Below are positions 35,001 through 44,382 of a stretch of DNA of 64,000 bases, piece after piece. The first letter of the stretch is position 1; each line of letters begins with the position of its first letter. This DNA comes from a candidate division BRC1 bacterium ADurb.Bin183 (GTDB lineage: Bacteria > Sumerlaeota > Sumerlaeia > MWCT01): contig MWCT01000010.1 of NCBI GenBank assembly GCA_002070185.1, positions 1 through 64,000 of the forward strand, in the 5' to 3' direction. The position numbers were made by a program, and so were the translations under genes. The notes under the pieces are model-generated. The model was not told the DNA's origin. It saw only the letters and a list, made by a program, of their open reading frames with translations, and made no database searches.

Positions 35001-36087
35001 TATAAACAGCGGGATGAGCGTTTGAAATCCCAATTCCAGCCTCCGCATTATTATGAGCCACCGTGTTGTCGTCAAAAACCGTGTCGCCATTTGAAATCGA
35101 GACAGCCGAACCGCCGGATGCAATGTTTTTATTGTGATGTATCACGGTGCTCAACACATGATCCAACGAATTATCAGCGGCATAAGCCGCGCCATTAACC
35201 GATGCCTCGTTATGCGAAAAAACATTGCCGTAAATAAGAGCGGAGCCGCCCGAAGAAAAAATACCTCCGCCGCGGCTGGCTGTGTTTTTCAAAAACAAAT
35301 TCTTTTGAACCGGCGAATCGGAAAGATAAAGGCAAATCGCTCCGCCATCCAACCCGTTATTTCCCTCGAATACATTTTCCAGCAAAGAAGCCTTTGAATC
35401 ATAAATCGTCGCGGCTCCGCCCTGCCCAGCCGACTTGTTATCTGTAAACGTGCTGTCCTGGATCATCGTATCGGAAGCGCGATAGATATAAAGCGCGCCG
35501 CCGCTCAATGAGGATTCATTGGACTGAAAAATATTCTCGCCAAAGACAGGCGCGGAGATGTCGCCTTCGATAAACACCGCGCCGCCATTTTCCGCGCGGT
35601 TTCCATCAAAAAGGCAACGGACAAAAAAAGCGGTGGAATCGTTGATGTAAATCGCTCCGCCGGTTGTTCCTTTGTTATTTCTGAAACGTACGTTTTGAAT
35701 ATAAAAAGCAGAGCAGTTCGTAATGCGCAGCGCCGCCCCGCCCGCTGAAACGATGTTACCGTTTTGAATTGTCATTCGCGAAAGGAGCGTGGATGTGGTG
35801 ACAATATTATCAGCCGTAAAGGCGGGAACGCCGGTTGCGCCGGAGTCAACAAAGGTCAGAGCCTCGCCGCTTCCCTCGACGGAAACCCCGTCCCGCAAAA
35901 TGATGGGGAAACTCTGCGAATTGCCGTCGAACACACCCGGTCCAATAATAACCGTCTGCCCCGCATTTGCCGCCATAACAGCGTCAGAAATTTGATAATA
36001 ATCCTCCGGCACGCGAATGCCAAACTGGGCAAAGGACCAAGCAGTCCATAAAAAAAGGGCAAGGACACACCCCGCTCGTTTAAACAT
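32080..36087 (-). CDS. Large exported right-handed beta-helix protein with duplicated C-terminal domain
   Basis: Start taken at ATG 36087 (GGGAGA site, signal peptide M-F-K-R-A-G-C-V-L-A-L-F-L-W); 1335 residues. The first 460 residues form a parallel beta-helix with repeated G-G-A-I/A-x-I/Y coils (for example G-G-A-V-F-I, G-G-A-L-Y-I, G-G-A-I-C-L). Next comes a D-T-N-A-D-N-K-V-T-S-G-D dockerin-like or calcium-like loop with Ig-like beta domains. Near the C-terminus two copies of a domain of about 150 residues occur (N-T-Y-S-Y-W-E and N-T-Y-G-F-W-E, each followed by Y-R-A-R-F). Likely a surface or secreted protein binding or acting on polysaccharide; no catalytic set recognised. Confidence 0.75.
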   Translation of the reverse strand: MFKRAGCVLALFLWTAWSFAQFGIRVPEDYYQISDAVMAANAGQTVIIGPGVFDGNSQSFPIILRDGVSVEGSGEALTFVDSGATGVPAFTADNIVTTSTLLSRMTIQNGNIVSAGGAALRITNCSAFYIQNVRFRNNKGTTGGAIYINDSTAFFVRCLFDGNRAENGGAVFIEGDISAPVFGENIFQSNESSLSGGALYIYRASDTMIQDSTFTDNKSAGQGGAATIYDSKASLLENVFEGNNGLDGGAICLYLSDSPVQKNLFLKNTASRGGGIFSSGGSALIYGNVFSHNEASVNGAAYAADNSLDHVLSTVIHHNKNIASGGSAVSISNGDTVFDDNTVAHNNAEAGIGISNAHPAVYNNIIAFNTGFGLQENGADADPDCVNNLFYENSSGNYFDDGAAILNSAAEINAADNAPHLSQNNITGDPLFKDPVMGDYHIEHGSAAQDTATFIAPVFAEQDMDLEFRHYRYSGTAPDIGADELIYPRLTGPNIYYDTNADNKVTSGDLVILTFSQAMDSPTTLTAADFRLFVVGDTLGTNAEFSIAPINRRHVILTVGNSPWLTIPGIYDDARRWAGEPSGIDIAAIRPDGLQNDKGIPASPGGLPVPAGAGLDISAGTITSTGFVHHYSSTELTAGVGSYYSKNRFSIPILSSYYQGFLYMKQARQYFGTNNCVAFDGEFPIFLFDPFRAPTLTLAYDESEIDFAAGEREENMRIFRLNKNDLMGNYYFEIVPDALGAPQVVDTANNTVSVRITYLYPPRYPAYDAPVKIPYTHPIYDNSKGIYAVFHVKPFEETQKRARLAGAGQSVTLASPYDAESPFYRHSVTLNGFEEDTSGTVILRMRPARTEERVLLPAKTNAVCVIEANTLDGSPVDITQPMNVSLNFKDHTSKIFHEDVLDENGNKALPTQMTIAAVNPETWTLVKAGGATLQRDYVRNLVMDTIDATTVTLHPSRLVLCALADSRAPMSYGFYNSMDNWNYVSDFEDIFDPGVPGYGPGFLSITCHTANTYSYWENDPDEIPVVEDYVYRARFTVDTDIFSKVNCPSFRLRVNSQNYQMSASLRVFSYKDSYASPTVLYPKTYNLYFVPPASTLEYSIKQGARALLPWMTSRILYNAKDEASNDMMAYAELINLDEEDFKDTTMFFRGVHFDRIPLSELPTKEVLAIYEFSGGTDGWKSGNAYPHFSPAIASQTGQALSLGVADSNTYGFWEKDTEIAITTNTLYRARFFIFTDAPSRAQTPDVRLRITTRGNMFASIYDEVNMGDAMMAPTRLPREYVVYYYPEQEILRGGSLETIILNFDLINLSDKGRGGTDVFLDRVILESVEPPSFPY

Positions 36088-36233
36088 AAACGAATCTCCC
36101 TTCAAACGGCGCATCTTTCTCTTTTTCCTATATAGCAGGATTCAAAAAACGTATATTATAAATCATCGCCGCACTCCCCCCCCGCCATAAGCACCCCATG
36201 AGAGCAAGACCCTCTTAACGTATAAAAAAGACA

Positions 36234-38900
36234 TCAACCCGTCCGCTCGCCGGGAATTTCTTCAGCATTTTCGCCGCTCGAGTCCATAACAGGTTTTTCA
36301 TTATGTTGAGCATTGCCAGACGGCGAATCATCCTCGGCTGGCAAATATCCGCCCATCTCGCGCAGGATGTTGTCCATTGTCTTTTTCATTTCGGGGGCGG
36401 CCTGGAATCGGTCTTCCGCCTTTTTGGAAAGACACTTCATGATGATTGCGTTCACGTTTTCAGGAATGGCGGGGCAGATATCCCTCGGCGGGGTGGGCTC
36501 AACATTCACCTGCTGATAGGCGATATCGCCCGATATAAATGGCGGGGAGCCGACTAAAAGTTCATACATGATGATGCCGACGGAATAAATATCAGAGCGT
36601 CCGTCAATCTTGCCCCCGCGCACTTGCTCCGGCGACATATAACGCGGCGTCCCAATCAGCGCGCCTGTCGGAGTGAAACTCGCCTCCTCAACATGCACAA
36701 TACCAAAGTCGGTAATCTTGACCTTGTCCCCTTTGTCAATCATGATATTATCCGGCTTGATGTCCCGATGGATAATGCCTCGATTGTGGGTGCATTCGAG
36801 CGCTTCGCACAATTGGGACATATAATAAAGCGTTTGCGAAATCTCGTAATTTGTAATCTCCAAAGATTCGGAAAACCGCTCTTCGATGATGTCCCGCAAC
36901 GATGGACCATCCACATAACTCATGGTGATGTAACTTTGTCCATAGACATTGGAGATGTTGTAGTCATAGATTTTCACAATATTTTTGTGGTTGAGCGTTG
37001 CGGCTATACGGGCTTCGCGGAAGAAGCGGTCAATCGCCTTGCTGCTTCCGGAAAGCCCCTCCCGCAGGATTTTCATCGCCACCTCGCAATTGTTCTTGAT
37101 GTCAAAAACCTTATGAACAACGCCCATGCCGCCGCTGCCAATCTTTGAAATATATTTATACCTGCCGATGGCATGATCGCCGATAAGCTCGCGCATCTTG
37201 GGGTCAAGGAAGAGAGCCTGATCCTGATTTTGAATCCGCGTCTCAATCTCCTGAATCCGCGCTTCAACATCGCCGTATTCCGGATCCCGGTTGTATATCA
37301 GCCGAAGGGTTTCAAGCCCCTCTTTAAGCATATTGTGTTCCATCAACTTTTCATAAAGATGGATAAGAGAAGAAAAATCGTCCGGACCGATGTCATTAAG
37401 CGCCATGTATTTCTCAAGCGCTAGCGAGTATTCATTGATGGTCTCATACGCTCGCGCAAGGCGTCTCATGGCAATCAGATAAAAATCGGAGTTCTGAGAA
37501 ACCTCCGTATATTCGGCAATCGCTTTTTGGACATTTCCCATCGAATAGCACAAGTCCGCATAGCGTAAGCGAATTTCGGACGAATTCGGCGATTCCGCCA
37601 GCATCTGGGTATAAACATCATTTAACTTGACCTGTATTTCCGGCAATCCCGGATACATATCCAGCGCCCGCGTCAAATAATCTGCCGCCATCATGTAATT
37701 GTAATGATGACAATGCACATTCGCGGCATAGAGATAATGAATCAGCGCCGGCTTTTCCATTTGATTCAGAATGTGGTCAATGCGGCTCATGATAAACGAC
37801 CAATCATCGTAGCCCATGTTGAGTATCGCAATATACTTTTCGAGGGCGCTTTCCCATTTTTTGTTCTTGTAGTGCAGCTCCGCAAGCCCCAGCTCCGTAT
37901 GAACCTTGAGCTCTTTATCCTCTCTTTGCTGCGCCTCCACAATAACAAGGTCATGCCTGTTTATGAACTGAAGCAGATAAACCGCCGTATCCAACTCGCC
38001 GTGTCGCTCCAGCCGAAGTGTGATTTCATTGATTAACGCCTTATTTTCCGCATCAAGCGGAATGCGGGAAAGGAAATCAAAAGCCTGACGGAAATCCTCG
38101 GAATCTATCAACTCGCGGGCAATCTTCTTGATGATGGTAAAGTCTGTCATCTCGGAGATGTTGATGGAATGAGCAAGTTCGATGGCTTCGGGAATTTTAC
38201 TATTATTCACATAAAGATTCAGAAGTTCAATCTTGTGGTCTGGCGGAACATCCATATCGGCTTCTGCGGCAACCAGCCCCTCATAATAATGAGTCAGCCA
38301 TTCTGTGGCTGTTTTATCCGACACACCGTCCTTCAAAATACCCCGATATATATCCGCCGCCCTATCCGGAAATCCCGTTTTGTCATAAAGAGACGCAAAA
38401 AAACATAAAGCGGAAGGCGGCAACTTATACGAACGATGCGCAAGCGTAAAACTCTTCAGCATCAGCATCAAATCATCATATCCCAGCTCAAGGGCGGTTT
38501 TGTATGAGGATACCGCTTCTTCTGAATGTCTTAAAAAAAGATTAACATCGCCCAGAGCCTTGTGCAGATCCGCCGACCGTTCGTGCTGGGACATCAGGGC
38601 GTCAAGCCGGTTGCGAGTTTCTGAAAGCGCCTGAACATCCAAGGAAGAAAGGTCATTGACATTGTTTGCCAGCTCAGCCGGTTGCTGAATAAGGTAACAA
38701 ATGCTCAAAGCTCGGTGAATGCGAAGATTTTCTGGCTCAAGCTCAGAAAGCCTTTCCAGAAGGCGCAACGTCTTAAGACCCATCTGATCGCTCTTCAAAT
38801 AAAGCTCCGCCAGATTAATCATCATTTGCACATTATCCGGAACTTTCTCAATCGAGGACTCGAGCGATTTTATGGTTTTATTTAGAATTTCGTCTTTCAT
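36234..38900 (-). CDS. TPR-rich Ser/Thr protein kinase, cytoplasmic
   Basis: 888 residues without signal peptide or membrane helix. About 570 residues of TPR-like helices are followed by a Hanks-type kinase domain (about 578-840): glycine loop G-S-G-G-M-G, catalytic Lys610, H-R-D-I-K-P-D-N at 711-718, D-F-G at 731-733, and G-T-P-R-Y-M-S-P-E-Q. All catalytic residues are present, so it should be active. An acidic tail of about 45 residues follows. TPR at the N-terminal side and kinase at the C-terminal side is the reverse of the usual order. Last gene of a regulatory operon, so it probably phosphorylates partner-switching or other signalling proteins. Confidence 0.9.
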   Translation of the reverse strand: MKDEILNKTIKSLESSIEKVPDNVQMMINLAELYLKSDQMGLKTLRLLERLSELEPENLRIHRALSICYLIQQPAELANNVNDLSSLDVQALSETRNRLDALMSQHERSADLHKALGDVNLFLRHSEEAVSSYKTALELGYDDLMLMLKSFTLAHRSYKLPPSALCFFASLYDKTGFPDRAADIYRGILKDGVSDKTATEWLTHYYEGLVAAEADMDVPPDHKIELLNLYVNNSKIPEAIELAHSINISEMTDFTIIKKIARELIDSEDFRQAFDFLSRIPLDAENKALINEITLRLERHGELDTAVYLLQFINRHDLVIVEAQQREDKELKVHTELGLAELHYKNKKWESALEKYIAILNMGYDDWSFIMSRIDHILNQMEKPALIHYLYAANVHCHHYNYMMAADYLTRALDMYPGLPEIQVKLNDVYTQMLAESPNSSEIRLRYADLCYSMGNVQKAIAEYTEVSQNSDFYLIAMRRLARAYETINEYSLALEKYMALNDIGPDDFSSLIHLYEKLMEHNMLKEGLETLRLIYNRDPEYGDVEARIQEIETRIQNQDQALFLDPKMRELIGDHAIGRYKYISKIGSGGMGVVHKVFDIKNNCEVAMKILREGLSGSSKAIDRFFREARIAATLNHKNIVKIYDYNISNVYGQSYITMSYVDGPSLRDIIEERFSESLEITNYEISQTLYYMSQLCEALECTHNRGIIHRDIKPDNIMIDKGDKVKITDFGIVHVEEASFTPTGALIGTPRYMSPEQVRGGKIDGRSDIYSVGIIMYELLVGSPPFISGDIAYQQVNVEPTPPRDICPAIPENVNAIIMKCLSKKAEDRFQAAPEMKKTMDNILREMGGYLPAEDDSPSGNAQHNEKPVMDSSGENAEEIPGERTG

Positions 38901-38925
38901 ATCTTATGTGATTGATGCTTCATGA

Positions 38926-40410
38926 TTATAAGAAAATAGGATAAAGGATTGTGAATATGCTGCCTTTTCCAAGCGTGCTTTCCGCCTGTATTTTCCCGCC
39001 TGTCGCAGCCAGAAGAAGGCGCGTGATGGATAACCCCAACCCCAGCCCTTCAAACGGACGATTCAGCCGGTTGTCCACCTGATAAAAACTTTCGAATATC
39101 CTAGCTAGATTCTCATGGTCAATGCCAATCCCTTCATCCTCCACAGAAATCCGCAAATCTCCCTCTTCCTTGCGGAACCTGATTAGAATTTTCCCCTGGT
39201 CCCTGCTGAATTTGACCGCATTATCTAAAAGGTGATAAATGATTCGCTCCAACGAATGTTCCTCGGCAAGGATATGAGGAATCTCATCATCAATAACAGG
39301 TTGGATGTCCACCGCTTTGCCATCCTTGCGCGCCTGAACGTTGCTGATAGCAGTCATGATGACCGGCAAAGGGTCAATCTCGTTGATGCTGACGTCGGAA
39401 ATGCCGTGCACCTGAATCTCCGCCACCTCGATGATATCGTTCACCAGATTTATCAAATGGGCGGCATTTCTATTCACCCGTTGCAAAAGATTATACTGCT
39501 TATCCGTAACCTCCCCGATTTTCCCCTCCACCAGCAAACCGGAAAATCCGTAAATCGTCGTCAGCGGCGTCCGCAATTCATGGGAAACCGTTGAAAGAAA
39601 ATTGCTTTTTAACGTATCCAATTCCTTCAAATCACGATAGGCGGCTTGAAGGTTGTTATACAAAACGGCGTTTTCCAAAACCAGCGAGGCTTGATTGGAA
39701 AACCATTGCAAATGTCTCAAATCTTCCTGCCCCAGCCTCTTGTTGGAAAACTTTCTATCCACAAGAACCACGGCAAAGCGCTGTGTTTTGCTGCGGATGG
39801 GCACCGCAATAAATTCATCGTCAATGATTTTAGCAATCATGCTCGGCAGGAATACCGTCCTGTCGCTTTTATTTTGTAAAAGCGGATAATCTTTCGAGCA
39901 GATATCGTGGAAATACTTCTCCTCCCGATGCTTCCCCCGACCGGAAAAAGTGAGCCTCTGGATGGATTTGGTCAGTGCGCTTTCTGCGCCGAATCTCTGA
40001 ACCATGTTAATCCAAAGCCCCGATATGCGAAGACCTGAAATGCAAGACTCCCATCCGCCATTTTGCAATAAGTCAAACCGATTCTTCTGATTATCCATGA
40101 TATGATTCAGCGCCCGCTCCTCCGCCTCCAAATCCTCCCTAAATTCCTTTGCCTCCGCTTCTGTTGACGGACCAAGCGCAATGCTGCCGGAAAAGGTATC
40201 GAACTTGGGATCATAAATAAAAAGAACGCCCCGTGTAAAATTCAAGCCATGCGGGGAAACAAGCGCAGAAAGAATAATCCCATAAAGGTCTTCGATGTTT
40301 GTAGAAGAAGAAAGAGCCGTGAGTATCCGATTTATGGTCTGAAAACCGCTCAGATACCGCTCAAGCGTTTCTTCTGAAATCTCTGCCCGGATTTTATCGT
40401 TTTCGGTCAT
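38926..40410 (-). CDS. Orphan GAF-domain sensor histidine kinase
   Basis: 494 residues, no membrane helix. A GAF-like sensor region (about 20-240) is followed by a coiled-coil, the H-box S-H-E-L-R-T-P-L-T-T, and the ATPase domain with N box, D-E-G-I-G-I, G-L-G-L-G-L-S and F-box. No response regulator gene adjoins it, so the phosphate acceptor is unknown. It lies 40 bases after the RsbW-like gene and 25 before the Ser/Thr kinase gene. This operon order suggests an input to the same regulatory circuit. Confidence 0.9.
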   Translation of the reverse strand: MTENDKIRAEISEETLERYLSGFQTINRILTALSSSTNIEDLYGIILSALVSPHGLNFTRGVLFIYDPKFDTFSGSIALGPSTEAEAKEFREDLEAEERALNHIMDNQKNRFDLLQNGGWESCISGLRISGLWINMVQRFGAESALTKSIQRLTFSGRGKHREEKYFHDICSKDYPLLQNKSDRTVFLPSMIAKIIDDEFIAVPIRSKTQRFAVVLVDRKFSNKRLGQEDLRHLQWFSNQASLVLENAVLYNNLQAAYRDLKELDTLKSNFLSTVSHELRTPLTTIYGFSGLLVEGKIGEVTDKQYNLLQRVNRNAAHLINLVNDIIEVAEIQVHGISDVSINEIDPLPVIMTAISNVQARKDGKAVDIQPVIDDEIPHILAEEHSLERIIYHLLDNAVKFSRDQGKILIRFRKEEGDLRISVEDEGIGIDHENLARIFESFYQVDNRLNRPFEGLGLGLSITRLLLAATGGKIQAESTLGKGSIFTILYPIFL

Positions 40411-40450
40411 GATTCATTTGCTTCAAACAACATAATTTCAAAAACCCTTT

Positions 40451-40936
40451 TTAAGTCTGGCTATGCAAATATTTAATCATGGAAACCGTTGTGCCCTTTC
40501 CTTCGGGATATTCAATCACAACCTTGTCCATGAATTTATGAATGATATAAGTTCCAAGTCCATGGCATTTGTTCAGAAACTCGTCAATGTTTTCAACGCC
40601 TTTGTAAGGTTTCCCCTTGATGCCAAGACCTTTGTCACAGATGGTAATCTGAAGATGATCGCTCGCCGCGCGAACGCATATCTTCATATGACCCTTTTGC
40701 GGGTCTTGGTGTTTTGGTGTTTGCCCCGAAGCGCCGTTAATAAAATAAGCATGGCGAAGGACGTTCGAGCATGCCTCATCCACAGACATCTCAATCTTGC
40801 TTATTTCATCGCGGGAAAAACCCATCTTCTGAGCGACGCTTGCCACAAAATTCCGCATGATAGGAAGAATCTCTCCCCGCACAGAGCATTGGATTTCCAT
40901 CAAAATATCTTCTTCATTTTCAATTTTGCTATCCAT
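40451..40936 (-). CDS. RsbW/SpoIIAB-like anti-sigma kinase
   Basis: About 161 residues if ATG 40936 is used; a TTG six codons upstream and an ATG 12 codons downstream are alternatives, and none has an ideal ribosome site. It has an HATPase_c fold with V-D-E-A-C-S-N-V-L-R-H-A (N box), I-C-D-K-G-L-G-I and G-L-G-T-Y-I-I, and G-T-T-V-S-M at the end. Such proteins hold a sigma factor or other target and phosphorylate the STAS antagonist. The STAS protein and phosphatase are encoded directly upstream. No sigma factor gene is in the window. Confidence 0.88.
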   Translation of the reverse strand: MDSKIENEEDILMEIQCSVRGEILPIMRNFVASVAQKMGFSRDEISKIEMSVDEACSNVLRHAYFINGASGQTPKHQDPQKGHMKICVRAASDHLQITICDKGLGIKGKPYKGVENIDEFLNKCHGLGTYIIHKFMDKVVIEYPEGKGTTVSMIKYLHSQT

Positions 40937-41013
40937 CCTTCCCACCGCCTTCAATATTTGCCGCCTCGCCCCATTGCATGATAGAGGCTTTAATTCCTTA
41001 TTTGCGCCTCCTG

Positions 41014-41373
41014 TTATACAGCCTGGAAATAATTCTCTACATCTTCCTCTTTCAAAGCAACATTGAAAATCTTCGTGAATCCAAGCAGGTCTAAAATCTT
41101 GAACACCTTCTCATTGGGTTGAAGCAAAACCATATTTCCCGATTCTTTGCGCAACCGCTGAGTCAGCGCCATCAGCGCCCCAATCCCTGCGCTGGATATG
41201 TAATTCAGCCCCTTCAAATCTATTACAATCTGGCGTTGCCCGCTGCTGACAATTTCCTCAATGCGATTTTCAAAGGCATTAACCGTGTGGGCGTCAAGGA
41301 AACCCGTCAGTTCGATGATGGTGTATCTCTGATTGGTGATTTCAACTCTCACATGAAGATCGAACGATTTCAT
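41014..41373 (-). CDS. STAS-domain anti-anti-sigma factor (SpoIIAA/RsbV-like)
   Basis: 119 residues with the STAS pattern and the phosphorylatable serine in N-Y-I-S-S-A-G-I-G-A-L. When dephosphorylated by the SpoIIE-type phosphatase encoded 18 bases upstream it should bind the RsbW-like kinase and free its target. Length and motif are typical. Confidence 0.92.
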   Translation of the reverse strand: MKSFDLHVRVEITNQRYTIIELTGFLDAHTVNAFENRIEEIVSSGQRQIVIDLKGLNYISSAGIGALMALTQRLRKESGNMVLLQPNEKVFKILDLLGFTKIFNVALKEEDVENYFQAV

Positions 41374-41391
41374 GAGCGTCCTCCCGTCCTT

Positions 41392-42858
41392 TTAATAATT
41401 GAGATTCTCCGTCCCGCTTCCAACCGGCGCCCTTGAGGTTACACTATCCATCAGGGCTTTGACCTTAATCACAATCATCGTAATATCGTCATGCTGTGGC
41501 AGATCCCCGGAAAACTCGCGTATATCAGCCATCACAGCATCTAAAACCTCCTTTGCTTTTCCATGCAGACTGCGATTGGCGGTCTTTAACAGCCGTTGCT
41601 GCCCGTATTCTTCAGAAGCCTTGTTCATTGCCTCAACAACGCCATCAGTATAAAGCACAATCGTGTCGCCCTCCGCAAGGGTAATTTCACGGTTTTCCGT
41701 AATATTAAAAATATCTTCGCCCACCATACCCAGTGCGATGCCGTTGGGCGCCACAAAATCATGCTTTTTGCCCCCGTCGGTGAATATTACCAACGGCTCA
41801 TGTCCCGCTCGGGCAAAGAGTATCTTATGCGTCCGTATATCAATGATGGCATAGATTGCCGTAATAAAAACATTCACTTGCGTATCTGTTCGTATGTATT
41901 CATTAATCACCTTTAAAACGGCAGCCGGCGAAAGAATGTTTCGGCTTTCCGCCCTTAACGCGCTCCGCAGCATGGACATGACCAGCGCGCCGGGTATGCC
42001 CTTGCCGGACACATCGGCTATCACAACCCCAAGGTGATCCTCATCCACCCAAAAAAAATCGTAATAGTCCCCGCCCACCTCCAGCGCCGGCTCGCTTATT
42101 GCCGCCATGTCCAGACCTTCCACCGAAGGGCATTCCTTCGGCAGAAGCAGCTTCTGGAAATCATGCGCCACACGCAGCTCCTGTTCGATTCGCTGCTGCT
42201 TTGCCAGCTGGTCATAAAGCTTCACAATATCAACCGTCACCGCCGCCTGATCCGAAAGCGATTCTAAAAGACTCTTGTCCCGCTCATCAAATGAAATCCC
42301 GTCGCGCTTGTTGGCAAGCGCCATAACGCCCAAAACCTTGTCCTTGATTTTCAACGGCGCAACCATCAGGCTGGCAATGGATACATCGGAAGTCTGCGGG
42401 ACGCGCGGGTCGTTTTGAGGATCTGTTATCAGCTGTGTGATGCCGGACTGGGCGACATAGCCAATGATTCCCTCTCCCAAATTGACTTTGTCCCGCATAA
42501 TCCGTTCCGTGAGAAATTTGCGCTTGGTAAATGCATGCTCAGTCGTCTGGTGCAAAGGAGGGAAAAGACCGATGACCACCTTCGCCCGCAGCGCGTTCTC
42601 CTCCTCGTTCAAAAGAAAGATAGCGCCGGACTCCGCATGAGTGTATTCCACTATGAAATTAGTGATGATTTCCAGCGAACCCTGCAAATCAATGCTGTGT
42701 GTGATGCGCTCCCCAATCTTGTGCAAAAACGATATGACCGCCTCGCGTTCCTTCATCCGCGTTTCGCTGTAAACCCGCAGGAAACGAATGCGTTTTTTTA
42801 ATATGATTACGGCTGCAAAAAGGATTATGATTATTAATGTTAATATATTTTTTGACAT
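41392..42858 (-). CDS. Membrane-anchored GAF-SpoIIE-type phosphatase (RsbU/RsbP-like)
   Basis: 488 residues: one N-terminal membrane helix (I-L-T-L-I-I-I-I-L-F-A-A-V), a GAF domain (about 55-205), a short coiled coil and a PP2C-like SpoIIE domain (about 240-470). Metal-binding aspartates occur in G-G-D-Y-Y-D, A-D-V-S-G-K-G-I-P-G-A-L and T-D-G-V-V-E-A. Signals read by the GAF or membrane part would control dephosphorylation of the STAS protein. First gene of the operon that runs to the Ser/Thr kinase. Confidence 0.92.
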   Translation of the reverse strand: MSKNILTLIIIILFAAVIILKKRIRFLRVYSETRMKEREAVISFLHKIGERITHSIDLQGSLEIITNFIVEYTHAESGAIFLLNEEENALRAKVVIGLFPPLHQTTEHAFTKRKFLTERIMRDKVNLGEGIIGYVAQSGITQLITDPQNDPRVPQTSDVSIASLMVAPLKIKDKVLGVMALANKRDGISFDERDKSLLESLSDQAAVTVDIVKLYDQLAKQQRIEQELRVAHDFQKLLLPKECPSVEGLDMAAISEPALEVGGDYYDFFWVDEDHLGVVIADVSGKGIPGALVMSMLRSALRAESRNILSPAAVLKVINEYIRTDTQVNVFITAIYAIIDIRTHKILFARAGHEPLVIFTDGGKKHDFVAPNGIALGMVGEDIFNITENREITLAEGDTIVLYTDGVVEAMNKASEEYGQQRLLKTANRSLHGKAKEVLDAVMADIREFSGDLPQHDDITMIVIKVKALMDSVTSRAPVGSGTENLNY

Positions 42859-43146
42859 CGCTTATTCGCCGGCGATAACATCATACATTGAACTTGAAAG
42901 ATTTGCGCCCTGTGTCAACTGCAAAATTTTTGAAACGTATCTTCCCGAATATACGCATCTTTTAATAATATATAACATTTGGCGATGTCAACCACTGCAT
43001 AATAAATTTTTATTTGGACCCCGGCGCGACATTTAATGAGTTTGTTTGCCATCGGACAAATCCCAAGTTTTGAAATTTACTTGACGTTCCGCTCCTGCTG
43101 CATAATGTTCGCTCCCAACTTTTTCAGCAAAGAGGCTTAAAATCCA

Positions 43147-44382
43147 ATGAAATTTTATGGCGACTGGCTTCCGGATGACTTGCGGCGTTTCCGCTTTATT
43201 GAAGCGATTTTCCGAGAAACCTGCCTCAGGCATGGATACGGCGAAACCCGCACGCCCGTTATTGAAAAACTATATTGGTTCACAGGCGCAGGAATACTCT
43301 CTCCTGACCTGATGCACAAAATTTACACCTTTTTGGATTGGGACGGCTGGAGCGGAGAGAGAGTCGTCCTTCGTCCGGATAATACCGTTCCTGTCTGCCG
43401 GCTCTTCTCTGAATACTTTATGAAACAAAAACAGGCGCGCCTGTTTTATGTGGAGGATGTCTTCCGCTATAATGAAGAACAAAAAGCAGGCGGACGCCAC
43501 TGTCAATTGGGACTGGAACTCCTCGGCAACTTCGATTTTCCGCCTGTGCGCGACGCCGAAGTCATTCTTCTCCTTGTAGAATTTTTTAAAGAATTAAAAA
43601 TCGGCAAAATCAAAATCACCCTCAGCCATGCCGGCATCCTCCGCGCTTATATTAAAACTCTTGGGCTTTCCCCCGCCGAGGAGGAGGACGCCTTTGCCCT
43701 GCTTCTTGAAGGACGGACGCACGAACTACGCCGCATCTGCGTCCAGCGGCATGGAATGGATGGCTTAAGCCGCCTGATGGACTTGCGCGGCTCATCCGCC
43801 GCCTTCCTTACCAACCTTAAAGCGCTGGGAAAAAACTCCGCCGATTTCCTTGCCGCCGCGGCAGAATTGGAGCAAATCGCCTCCATCCTTGAAAAATTGG
43901 GCGTCCACTTCGAGATTAACCCAGCCATCCGCAAAGACCTGACCTATTACACCGGCGTGATGTTCGATGTTGATGTGGAGGGAACTATCGTTGGCAGCGG
44001 CGGACGCTATGACAATCTTCTGCAGCGGTTCACAGGCGAACCAATTGGCGGGTGCGGGTTCTGCCTTTATGCCGAGGCGTTGATGGAACTATGCAAAACA
44101 CTCTACGGCGCGTTTGAAGAGCGTCCCTCCATTACGCTTGTCGCGGATTTCAACAAAGAGGCGGACGTTATGCAGGCTATCAAAACAGCGGAAAAACTCA
44201 GAGCCGCAGGATTGAGCGTCCAGCTTTCCGCCCATAAATCCGCCCGAATGAACGGACAAATCAAAAAAGGCAAAGATGGCTATATCCTTGAGGCTCTTTC
44301 AAAAAGCAAAAAAGAGGCTTTCCTTTTGCCCCTGAAATCTATCAAAAAACTCATCGAATTTTGGGGGGTATGCTGTGATTAA
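43147..44382 (+). CDS. hisZ: ATP phosphoribosyltransferase regulatory subunit (HisZ, histidyl-tRNA-synthetase-like)
   Basis: 411 residues with the class II synthetase fold of HisZ: a motif-2-like F-R-Y-N-E-E-Q-K-A-G-G, a histidine-binding-like D-L-T-Y-Y-T-G and G-G-R-Y-D-N-L, and a short C-terminal anticodon-like domain. HisZ has no charging role; it activates and gives histidine feedback to the short-form HisG, which has no regulatory domain. Both HisG-like proteins downstream are short forms. A clear TTGACG at 43081 with CATAAT at 43101-43106 could be a promoter, with poor spacing. The stop lies eight bases inside the next gene. Confidence 0.85.
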   Translation: MKFYGDWLPDDLRRFRFIEAIFRETCLRHGYGETRTPVIEKLYWFTGAGILSPDLMHKIYTFLDWDGWSGERVVLRPDNTVPVCRLFSEYFMKQKQARLFYVEDVFRYNEEQKAGGRHCQLGLELLGNFDFPPVRDAEVILLLVEFFKELKIGKIKITLSHAGILRAYIKTLGLSPAEEEDAFALLLEGRTHELRRICVQRHGMDGLSRLMDLRGSSAAFLTNLKALGKNSADFLAAAAELEQIASILEKLGVHFEINPAIRKDLTYYTGVMFDVDVEGTIVGSGGRYDNLLQRFTGEPIGGCGFCLYAEALMELCKTLYGAFEERPSITLVADFNKEADVMQAIKTAEKLRAAGLSVQLSAHKSARMNGQIKKGKDGYILEALSKSKKEAFLLPLKSIKKLIEFWGVCCD

